From contig NZ_JANLNM010000010.1 of the NCBI RefSeq assembly GCF_024701975.1, positions 186,001 to 250,000 on the forward strand: a DNA stretch of 64,000 bases. The letters are read 5' to 3'. A model generated the notes under the pieces. That model worked only from the letters and a program-made list of their open reading frames with translations, made no database searches and was not told where the DNA came from. Of this stretch, positions 52,372-62,000 are shown piece after piece. Both the position numbers and the translations under genes were made by a program. The DNA is from Variovorax sp. ZS18.2.2. GTDB taxonomy: Bacteria > Pseudomonadota > Gammaproteobacteria > Burkholderiales > Burkholderiaceae_C. Each line of letters opens with the position of its first letter. Position 1 is the stretch's first letter.

Positions 52372-53616
52372 ATGCGCGTTCTCATTTCTGCCGTCGGTAG
52401 TCACGGCGATGTGCTGCCCTTCATCGGCCTCGGCTGTGCCTTGCGTGACCGCGGTCATGAAGTTCGGCTCTATGGAAACGGCATGTTCGGCACGCTGATT
52501 GACAAAGCTGGTCTTACCTTTGTCGAGACGAGCGATGCACAGTTGGCCCGCGACGCATTGGCCGACAAACGCGCCACCCAGACCAAGTCGGGCTTGGGCA
52601 TGGTCGCGCAAGGCGTCATGACGACCGTCATGTCCGCCTACCAAGCAATGGCTCGCGACGTGTTGCCGGAGAAGACGTTGCTTGTGGGTTCATCACTGGC
52701 CTTCGCGCCGCGTCTGTTGGCCGAAGTCGAGCGACTGCCCTTTGCAGCAGTGCACCTGGCACCGTCGATGTTTCGCTCCGACTACCTGGCACCTCGCATG
52801 TCGCCTCTCGGGCACTTCGAACGTTGGCCGCGCGCCATCAAGCATGCAACGTGGGCGCTTATGGACCGCCGCTTTCTGGACCCGGCATTCGGCGCGCCGC
52901 TCAATCAAATCCGGGCAGATCTTGGTCTGCCGCCTGTTCGACGCGTTCTGCACGAGTGGATTCACCAGGCAACCGTGACTGTGGGCCTCTTTCCGGACTG
53001 GCTGGCGCCACGTCAACCTGACTGGCCAGTCCACTTGAAACTTACAGGATTCCCGATGTACGACGGCCATCAGGAAGAAGTGCTGTCGCCCGAAGTGCAG
53101 GCATTTCTGTCCTCCGGCCCAGCGCCGGTCGTGTTCACTGCCGGAACGGCCAATACCACCTCCGAAAGTTTCTACGCGGAGTCAACGTTGGCGTGTCAGC
53201 GCCTCAACATGCGAGGCATTCTGGTGGCAGGCCAGCGCAGTCAGCTCCCCGCAGTTCTGCCGCAGGGCGTCATCCATGTCGCGTATGCCCCGTTCAGCCA
53301 ACTGTTCTCGCGCTCCGCGGTCGTGGTTCACCATGGGGGCATAGGAACTCTTAGCCAGGCACTCCGAGCTGGAATCCCGCAACTCATCCGGCCAATGGCC
53401 TATGACCAGTTCGATAACTCCAGCCGGGCATGCCGCCTGGGTGCGGCAAAGGAGTTGCTGCCAAGAGCGTACCGTGGCTCGCGGCTGGACAAGTCGCTAC
53501 AGGCGCTGTCGGGCGACGCCTCGATACGGCTCACTTGTGAGCAACTGGCCACGCAAATGGAGAGTCAGGACGGTTTGCGCAGAACCTGCGAAGTTCTGGA
53601 GACGACGATGGAATAG
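52372..53616 (+). CDS. UGT/MGT-type glycosyltransferase (GT1)
   Basis: 414 residues of the GT-B fold. The N-terminal VLISAVGSHGDVLPFIGLGCAL binds the acceptor side, and the C-terminal signature VVHHGGIGTLSQALRAG, then QLIRPMAYDQFDNSSR is the nucleotide-sugar loop. Such enzymes glycosylate small hydrophobic compounds, often for detoxification; the divergent TetR gene supports an inducible role. ATG 52372 is taken over ATG 52357, as it starts with the conserved strand. Confidence 0.88.
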   Translation: MRVLISAVGSHGDVLPFIGLGCALRDRGHEVRLYGNGMFGTLIDKAGLTFVETSDAQLARDALADKRATQTKSGLGMVAQGVMTTVMSAYQAMARDVLPEKTLLVGSSLAFAPRLLAEVERLPFAAVHLAPSMFRSDYLAPRMSPLGHFERWPRAIKHATWALMDRRFLDPAFGAPLNQIRADLGLPPVRRVLHEWIHQATVTVGLFPDWLAPRQPDWPVHLKLTGFPMYDGHQEEVLSPEVQAFLSSGPAPVVFTAGTANTTSESFYAESTLACQRLNMRGILVAGQRSQLPAVLPQGVIHVAYAPFSQLFSRSAVVVHHGGIGTLSQALRAGIPQLIRPMAYDQFDNSSRACRLGAAKELLPRAYRGSRLDKSLQALSGDASIRLTCEQLATQMESQDGLRRTCEVLETTME

Positions 53617-53692
53617 TGGCTTGGATGCCGCGGCGAACGCCTGCCATCGGAAACGCCGACCCGCTCGCTACAAGCCTCAAGTTTCTGGAGGC

Positions 53693-53890
53693 TTACGCTG
53701 CCAGTTGTTGGGGAAGCAACTCGTCGATGCGGCTGTTCAGATGCGTGGGCAAGCGCTCGAGAACATCGCGCAGGTAGGCATGAGGATCATGGCCGTGCAG
53801 GCGTGCTGAATGCACCAGGCTCATGACCACGGATGCGCGTTGACCGGCCAACTTGCTCCCACAGAACAGCCATGCTTTTCTTCCCATGGA
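53693..53890 (-). pseudogene. IS66-family transposase C-terminal fragment
   Basis: On the minus strand MGRKAWLFCGSKLAGQRASV, then VMSLVHSARLHGHDPHAYL and DVLERLPTHLNSRIDELLPQ match the TnpC C-terminus. The upstream part of the transposase is missing. This is a different IS66 subtype from the relic at 47.3 kb. Confidence 0.85.
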
Positions 53891-53933
53891 CTTCTGAGAG
53901 GCGCGATCTCGCATCCGGATAGAGGATGCGGGA

Positions 53934-54003
53934 ATTTTTCACTTTCCGCGTCGGAGCTTTTTCACTTACTTGGCGCGTTTTTCACTTTTCGTGTCGCCCG
54001 ACA
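53934..54003 (-). mobile_element. IS21-type terminus with three repeated AAGTGAAAAA boxes
   Basis: TTTTTCACTT occurs at 53935-53944, 53958-53967 and 53978-53987 (spacing 23 and 20 bases), and reads on the minus strand as AAGTGAAAAA after TGTCGGGCGACACG, a likely IS terminus near 54,003. IS21-family ends carry such multiple transposase-binding repeats. No istA/istB remains. About 180 bases further on begins the TpsB gene. Confidence 0.5.
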
Positions 54004-54185
54004 ATTGCGCTGATGTTCACTAACGCAGCGCTTGTTGTTTGCAGTACTTAATACCTCATTGAATTGAGCCCGCTTCCCCTAGTTGGATATAGCGTCCGGA
54101 ATTTTTCAACGATCAGTTCAAAAATCTTTGTCAGCCAATGCTGAGTTGACAACTTCGCACTAGGCAACCTCCGTATCGCAACGTA

Positions 54186-55994
54186 ATGTCGCTAGCGATC
54201 AGGGAGAAACATGTGCCAATTCAAGGCTTCGGTGCAAAGTCGCCGGGATTTTTCGCGTTCGAGCCGCATTTGTATATCTTCGCAGCTGCATTGATAGCTG
54301 CATCAAGCGGCGCCTATGCGCAAACCAACCCGTCGACCCCCAATCCCTTCGTTGAGCAACTGCGCCAGCAAGAGCGTGAGCGTGCCCTGCGGGAACAGCA
54401 AGAGAAGTCGGTCGACAGCCGCCTGCAGGAAGCGCCGAAAGCCGATGCGAGTCGCCTGCCCGAGACCGAGTCGCCGTGTTTTCGCATCGAGCGTCTTGTG
54501 CTCGCCGGCGAGCGAGCCGACGAGTTTCAGTGGGCGCTGGACGCTGCCGCCGGCCCCGAGGCGAACGACGGCCCGATCGGCCGCTGCATGGGCACCCAGG
54601 GCGTCAACACCGTCATGGCCCGCTTGCAGCAGGCCGTCATCGCCAAGGGCTTTGTCACAACCCGCGTGCTGGCTGCGCCGCAGGACCTGGCTACCGGCAC
54701 CCTTACGGTCACACTCGTTCCCGGCCGCATCGCCGCCATCCGAGCCACACCCGATTCGAGCACTCGCTTCGGCAGCAACCGCCTGTTGCTGCTGGGCGCC
54801 ATCCCCGCGCGCCCCGGCGACCTGCTCAACCTCCGCGACATCGAGCAGGGCCTGGAGAACCTCAAGCGCGCCCCCACGGCCGAAGCCGACATCCAGATCG
54901 AGCCGTCGACCGCCGTCGATGCTCGGCCTGGTGACAGCGACCTTGTAGTCAAGTATGTGCAGAGCCGCATGCTGCGCGGCACGCTGAGTCTGGACGACAG
55001 TGGCACCGAAGCCACCGGCAAGTACCAGGCCGGAGCCACTGTCTCGGCCGACAACCTCTTTGGTCTCAACGACCTTCTCTACATCAACGCCAACCACAGC
55101 ATCGACGGGCATTTTCTTGGCAATCAACGCCGTGGCACCGAAGGACAGACGGCTCACTATTCGCTGCCCTGGGGCTACTGGCTGCTGGGCTTTACCGCAT
55201 CGAACAACCAGTACCACCAGACCGTGGCCGGTCTGAACCAGGACTACATCTACGCCGGCAAGACCAACAACGCCGAAATCAAGCTTTCGCGCTTGATCTA
55301 TCGCGACCAGCACCGCAAGACTACTCTCGCGATCCGCGCCTTTCGCCGCGAGTCGCGCAATGTCATCGACGATACCGAGATCGAGAACCAGCACCGCGTG
55401 GTCGGCGGCTGGGAGGCCAGCCTGAGCCACAAGGAGTTCATTGGCGAAGCCACGCTGGACGGCACCTTCGCATTTCGCCAAGGCACCGGTGCCTTTGGCG
55501 CCAAGCGCGCGCCCGAAGAAGCTTTCGACGAAGGCACCAGCCGCTTCCGGCTCATGATGGCCGACGTGAGCCTCAACGCGCCCTTCAAGCTCGGTGAGCA
55601 GAAGTTCCGCTACGCCGGCCAGTGGCGAGCGCAGTGGAATCAGACTCAGCTCACGCCCCAGGACCGCTTCGGCATCGGCGGGCGCTACACCGTGCGCGGC
55701 TTTGACGGCGAGACCAGCCTGCTCGGCGAGCGGGGCTGGCTGTTGCGCAACGACATCGGCTGGGCCGTGGGGCAGAGCGGTGCGGAGGTCTATGTCGGCA
55801 TCGACTACGGCCACGTGGGCGGCAAGTCGGTCGCGCTGCTTCAAGGCAATCACCTGGCGGGTGGCGTGGTCGGTGTGCGCGGAGCGTGGAAGGGGCTGAG
55901 CTACGACGTCTTCGTCGGAGCGCCGATCAGCAAGCCCGAGGGCTACCAAACGGCCAAGGTCACGACGGGGTTCAACCTCAATTTCAGTTTCTGA
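54186..55994 (+). CDS. cdiB: TpsB/CdiB outer-membrane two-partner secretion transporter
   Basis: 602 residues. An N-terminal signal region (about 20-46, ending GAYAQ) is followed by a charged helix (EQLRQQERERALREQQEKSV), POTRA domains (CFRIERLVLAGE to about 230) and a 16-strand barrel with the conserved VRGF motif in GRYTVRGFDGETSL and a terminal FNLNFSF. It exports the TpsA protein encoded 18 bases downstream. Order (B before A) is that of E. coli-type contact-dependent inhibition. The symbol cdiB is by context; plain haemolysin/adhesin export is the alternative. Confidence 0.88.
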   Translation: MSLAIREKHVPIQGFGAKSPGFFAFEPHLYIFAAALIAASSGAYAQTNPSTPNPFVEQLRQQERERALREQQEKSVDSRLQEAPKADASRLPETESPCFRIERLVLAGERADEFQWALDAAAGPEANDGPIGRCMGTQGVNTVMARLQQAVIAKGFVTTRVLAAPQDLATGTLTVTLVPGRIAAIRATPDSSTRFGSNRLLLLGAIPARPGDLLNLRDIEQGLENLKRAPTAEADIQIEPSTAVDARPGDSDLVVKYVQSRMLRGTLSLDDSGTEATGKYQAGATVSADNLFGLNDLLYINANHSIDGHFLGNQRRGTEGQTAHYSLPWGYWLLGFTASNNQYHQTVAGLNQDYIYAGKTNNAEIKLSRLIYRDQHRKTTLAIRAFRRESRNVIDDTEIENQHRVVGGWEASLSHKEFIGEATLDGTFAFRQGTGAFGAKRAPEEAFDEGTSRFRLMMADVSLNAPFKLGEQKFRYAGQWRAQWNQTQLTPQDRFGIGGRYTVRGFDGETSLLGERGWLLRNDIGWAVGQSGAEVYVGIDYGHVGGKSVALLQGNHLAGGVVGVRGAWKGLSYDVFVGAPISKPEGYQTAKVTTGFNLNFSF

Positions 55995-56012
55995 GCTGCA
56001 GGGAGAAAAGCA

Positions 56013-59000
56013 ATGAACAAGCATCTTCACCGCATCATCTTCAACGCCGCGCGGGGCATGCGCATGGTGGTCCAGGAGACAGCGACCAGCATCGGCAAGG
56101 GAGCGGCCAAGGCGACGGTTTCTGCCGCGGTGGGAACTGTCGCGTTGCTTGGTCCGATGTTCGTTGGCGCCGGCCTGACCGGCGTACTGACTGCAAGCCC
56201 GGCGCGTGCACAGATCGTGCCGAGCCCGATGGCACCCAGTAATCTGCGCCCGAACGTGCTCGTGGCACCCAACGGCGTGCCGCTCGTCAACATCCGGACA
56301 CCTTCGGCAGGCGGCGTCAGCCGCAACGTCTACAACCAGTTCGACGTGATGCGCAACGGCGCCATCCTGAACAACAGCCGGGGCAATGTGCAGACCCAAC
56401 TCGGCGGCTGGGTGCAGGGCAATCCATGGCTTGCCAACGGGCCGGCGCGAATCATCCTCAACGAAATCAACGGCGGGAATCCGAGCCAGTTGCGGGGTTA
56501 TGTCGAAGTCGGCGGTCAACGTGCGGAGGTGATCATTGCCAACCCCGCCGGCATCAGCGTGGACGGTGGCGGCTTCATCAACGCGAGCCGCGCCACGCTG
56601 ACCACGGGTACACCGCAGCTCAACGCCTTCGGCGGCCTGGAGAGCTTCCTTGTGCGCGGCGGTACCGTCGCCATCAACGGTGCGGGCCTCGACGCCAGCA
56701 AGACCGACTATGCGGCCATCCTGGCACGCGCGGTGGAGGCCAACGCCGGCATCTGGGCCAGCGAACTGAAGGTGGTGACCGGCGCCAACCAGGTGTCGGC
56801 CGACCACAGCCAGATCGCACCGACTGCCGGCACCGGCGCCGCACCCACCTTCGCCCTGGACGTCGCCGCGCTCGGCGGCATGTATGCCGGCAAGATCGTG
56901 CTTGTCGGGACTGAGGCTGGTCTTGGTGCGCGCAACGCGGGCACCATCCAGGCCGTGCCCGGTGCAGCGTCCGGCAACAACCTGGCGGGTGCAGGTCAAT
57001 TGGTTGTGACCCATGCCGGCCGGCTGGAGAACACTGGATCTATCCAGGCCACTGCCGATGCGAACCTCGCGGCACCCAGCTTCGCCAATAGCGGTCGTGT
57101 TGTCAGTGGCGGGAACCTCAAGATCGCCACGCAGGACAACCTGACCAATTCTCTTCATGGCGCGGGCGGCACGCTCGAGGGCGGACGGCTGGAGTTGAGC
57201 AGCGCAGCCGGCGACATCGACAACCGAGCGGGACTGATCCGCCAGACCAGTTCCACCGGACTCGCGTTGAGCGCAGCAACCCTCAGCAACACAAGCAATG
57301 GCGTTATCGGCCTTGAGCCTGTTTCGCAGGGGGCAACGCAACCCAATGGCGAGGGAAGCGGCACGGGTACCCCGGGTACGCCTGGAACCAGCACGCCCCC
57401 CGCGGAAAGCGGCACCGGGTCCACCAGCACCATAGCCCCTGCCCCATATACCCCACCGTCGCCGGGCGCCGTCACCGCGGCAGGCGCAATCCGAAACGAC
57501 AACGGTGGCCGCATCTATGCCGGCGGTCCGATCTCGCTGCAGAGCGCGAACATCAACAACAACGGCGGGACCATGGGCCTCGCCAGCATGACGGTCAATC
57601 AGCCCACCTTCGACAACCATGGCGGCACGCTGAACATCAGCAATGGTTTCAACGCCCATGTCGATCGCTTCGACAACACCGGAGGCAAGCTGAATGCAGG
57701 CAGTCTGAACATTGCGAGCAGCGGGGATCTGATCAACGTCGATGGCACGCTTGCCAGCGCTGCCGATGTCCACCTCTCTATCGGCGGCAAGGCTGACAAC
57801 ACGCAAGGAACCGTCTCGGCAGTCGGCACGCTCGCCGCCAACGTAACCGGCGCCACGACCAACGATGCCGGGACGCTCATTGCCAACCAAGGGCTTACGC
57901 TTCAGACCGCATCGCTGGACAACAGCAAGGGAAGCATCCAGTCAGTACAGGCCGGTGTGCGGCTTGCTGTAGCCAACCAACTGGCCAACGGTGGCGGCGG
58001 TGTCATCGGTGCAGCCACGGATCTCAACGTTCAGGCCGGTTCGCTCGTCAACGCTGGCAGCTTGCGCGGCGCGAACGACGTGAACATCGCCGTCAGTGAC
58101 GTGGTGGGCAATGAGGGCACCATCACCGCCGGCCGCCATGCGGCGATCGCAGCCCGCAGTCTGCAAAGCAACAGTGCCGGCGTGCTCGGGGCGGGCATCC
58201 AGGCCGATGGCAGTCTCGGAGGTATCGGTGATTTGCACATTACGACCACCGGCGCATTGATTGCCCAGGGGAACAATCTCGCGGGCGGCAATGTCACGCT
58301 GCAAGGTGCGAACGTTGACCTCGCTGGCAGTCAGACCAGCGCGGCCAACATAGCGATCACGGCCACCCAAGACGATGTGACGACGAGCAAAGCCGTGGTC
58401 GTCACGCCGGGAATTCTGAACATCGCGGCCAATGCGCAATCGGAGCAGACGCTGGTCAACGATGCCGGAAAGCTGAATGCGGCTCAATGGAGTCTGAACA
58501 TCTCGAATCTTGCCAACACAAATGGCGCAGAGATCATTCAGACCGGCACCGGCACTACAACCGTTGCGATCTCAGGCACCCTCGACAACAGCGGTGGCAC
58601 TCTGGCCAGTAATGGCAGGCTTGCCCTCGCCGCCGCGAGCCTAAGCAACAAGGGCGGGACCATCCGAACCGCCCCAGGAACAGACCTGGCGATCACCGTG
58701 ACAGGTCTTCTGGACAACAGCAGCAAGGGTGAGATCGGTGCTGGCGGCAACGCCACGGTGCAAGCGGCCAGCCTCGACAACGACACCGGGCGTATCGTGG
58801 CCGTGGGCGATGTGTCGAGCACCACGAGCGGCGCAACCAGCAATCAAGGCGGTTCGATTGCCGCGAACGGCAATACGACCCTGACTGCCGGAAACCTGAA
58901 CAACACCGGGGGTACGGTTTCAGCGCTGAGCAACTTAGCGACGACCGTTCAGGGGGCGCTAGACAACGCAGCGGGCACGCTCGTCGCCAACCAGGCGTTA

Positions 59001-62000
59001 GAGGTCGATGCAGGTTTGTTGACCAACGGCAAGGGCTCGATCCAGTCGCTTCAAGCCTCCACCCGCTTGGATGTGACCGGTGGGCTGACCAACGAACAGG
59101 GCGCCATCGGTGCCGCAGCCGACCTGAGCATTCAGGCCGACCAACTGACCAACAGCGGCAGCCTGCATGGTGGCAACGACACCTCGGTGACTGTGACTGA
59201 GCGGTTGACCAATGACGGCAGTATCACGGCGGGCCGAAATACCGGCATCACAGCCGGCAGCGTGCAAAGCGGGGGGAGCAGTGTGCTGGGGGCCGGCATC
59301 CAGAGCGACGGCAATGTCGGCGTGGTGGGTGACTTGAGCGTCAGCGCCAGTGGCGCGCTGTTGGCGCAGGGGACGAATCTCGCAGCCGGCCAAGCCACGC
59401 TGCAAGGCGCGAACGTCGACCTCACGGGCAGTCAGACCAGCGCGGCGAACATCGCGATCACAGCCACGCAGAGCAGCGTTATCACCAGCACGGCCAAGGT
59501 GGTCACGCCGGGCACCTTGAGCGTCACGGCGAATGCCCAGACCGGCCAGACCTTGGTAAACGATGCGGGTCAACTTAGCGCCGGGCAACTGAACTTACGA
59601 GTCTCGAACATCGCCAACACCCATGGTGGGGAGATCGTGCAGGTCGGCGACGGTGCGACGACCATCGCAGTCTCCGGTATGTTGAACAACGACGGTGGAC
59701 GCATCGCCAGCAACGGCCAGGACCTGAGCTTGAGCGCCGCCACATTGACCAACACCAGCGGCAAGATCGAACATGCCGGCAGCGGCACGCTCAGCATCGC
59801 GGGCGGCGACTACAGCGGCGTCGATGGCCAGATCACAACCAACAAAATGCTGACGGTCGCCATGGAAGGCGCCTTCAGGCAGGACGGCGGAACGACCGGC
59901 GCCGAGCAGATTGCCATCGATGCCGGCTCGTTGAGCAATCGCGGCGGCCAGATCGTCCAGACCGGTGCCGACGCGATGCGCATCACGGTCGCCGACGCTT
60001 TGGATAACACCCTCGGGACCATCGCGAGCAACGGCAAGACAATCATCGCGGCCGACAGCCTGACCAACCGCGGCGGCACGATCCGCGCGGCCGGAACATC
60101 GGACCTGGACGTTGCCGTGACCGGTGCGCTGGACAACAGCCAGATCAAGGACGGAGACAAGGACAAAGGAGGCGAGATCGGCGCGGGCGGAAATGCCGTC
60201 ATCTCGGCGGGAAGCCTGAACAACACTTTTGGCGGCATCACTGCCGCCGGCGATCTCGTGGCCACCATCGGCGGTGCCGCGATAAACGTCGGCGGCACAT
60301 TGGCGGCGAATGGCAACACCACGGTTATTGCAGGGACGCTGGACAACAGCAACCTGGGCGTCGTCGCTGCCGTCAACGGTGACCTGACTGTCACGACCAC
60401 GGGCACGACGACGAACAACGGGGGCACATTGCAGGCAGGCGGCAAAACCGCGCTCGCCAACAACGGCCTGAACAATGTCGGCGGCAAGATTTTTGGCGAC
60501 AGCCTGTCCGTCGACACGCGTGGCAACACGCTGGACAACAGCGCCAAAGGCACTCTGGCCGCGACCACCACCGTTGCAGTCAACTCCGGGGTCTTGAACA
60601 ACGACGCCGGGCTGATCCAGTCGGGCGGGGCGATGACCATCGACACCCACGGCCAGGCGCTCGTCAACACCAACGCGGCGGGCTACAGGACAGATCCCGA
60701 AGATCCGATGGGCGGCATTAGCAGCAGCGATGCGCTCACCATCGACGCTGGTGTGGTGAACAACAAGGCTGGATTCATCGGTGCGGCAGGCGCACTGACA
60801 GCCAGCACCAAGGAGTTCTCCAACACCGGTGGCGGCACGGTGCTTGGCCGATCGACGGTCGCGATCGACACGGCCGGCGCGGCCTACGACAACGGCGGGG
60901 GCCAGACGTTGGCCGCGGGCGATCTGAGCATCGACGCCGGCAGCATCAACAATGCCGATGGCCTGATCCGGTCTTCGGCGACGACCTCGCTGAATGCCCG
61001 CACGCTCGTCAATGCCGACACGCTCATCGCCAATCGGGGGATCGAAGGAAAGAACGTCGTGATTGGCGCTGACGACTTGAACAACGCCAAGGGGGGCATT
61101 CGCGCGGACCAGAACGTCACGATCACCAGCGGCGGCAACGTCAGGAACGACCAGGGATTGATTTCCGCAATGGACACACTGGCCATCAAGGACCCGAACG
61201 CGGGCAACCCTGGTGCCAAGACGCTCTCGATCACGAACACCAACGGGACCCTGGTGGGCGGCACGGCCGCCGTACGAGATGCCGATGGCAAGGTGCAGAC
61301 AGCGGGCTTCGGCGGCGTGTGGCTCGACGCCAGGAGCTTCGTCAATGACGGCAAGCTGGTATCGGCCAACGATCTGGGCGTGGCGCTCGTGGGCGACACA
61401 ACCAACAGATCCGAAGTCGCGGCCAACGGCAATCTCAGCTACACCACCACGGGCACGTTCGTCAACGACGGCAAACTTCTCGCGGGGCAGACGCTCACGG
61501 TCGGCGGCAACGAGGTGTTCAACAACGCCAACGCGGAGATGTCCGGGGCGAACACGATCGTCAATGCCGCGTCGAAGCTGGAGAACCGCGGCCTGATCGA
61601 CAGCGTGGGGCAGACGCAGATCAATGCGGGCGCCACGAGCGACGCGGACGGGACCCTCACGGGAACCGGTACCGTCCGAAACATCGGAACAGGGCGCATC
61701 TATGGCGATCGGATCTCGATTGTCGCGGGCTCCCTCGACAACGACGCCGAAACCGTCAACGGTGAGACCAAGGCCGGGACCATTGCAGCGCGCAAGCGAC
61801 TGGACATCGGCGCGCAGACGGTCAACAACCGCGAACACGCCATGATCTTCAGCGGCGATACCCTATTCGTTGGCGGCGCACTGGACAGCAAGCGCGAGGC
61901 TACGGGTCGTGCCACGGAAATCGTCAACGCCAGTGCCAGCATCGAATCGCTCGGCGACATGTCTTTGGCAGCGAGCCGTGTTCGCAATCTCGATGCGCAC

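Noticed and set aside
53935..53987. The spaced TTTTTCACTT boxes as a CRISPR array
   Set aside because: Only three 10-base boxes with 10-13-base spacers; far too short for CRISPR repeats, and no cas genes are nearby.
54303..57890. A 1,195-codon minus-strand open frame across the TpsB and TpsA genes
   Set aside because: It is a GC-rich antisense shadow; the plus strand shows signal peptide, POTRA, barrel and secretion-domain motifs.
59595..61838. A 747-codon minus-strand open frame inside the TpsA gene
   Set aside because: Antisense shadow of repetitive high-GC sequence without any family motif, while the plus frame has haemagglutinin repeats.
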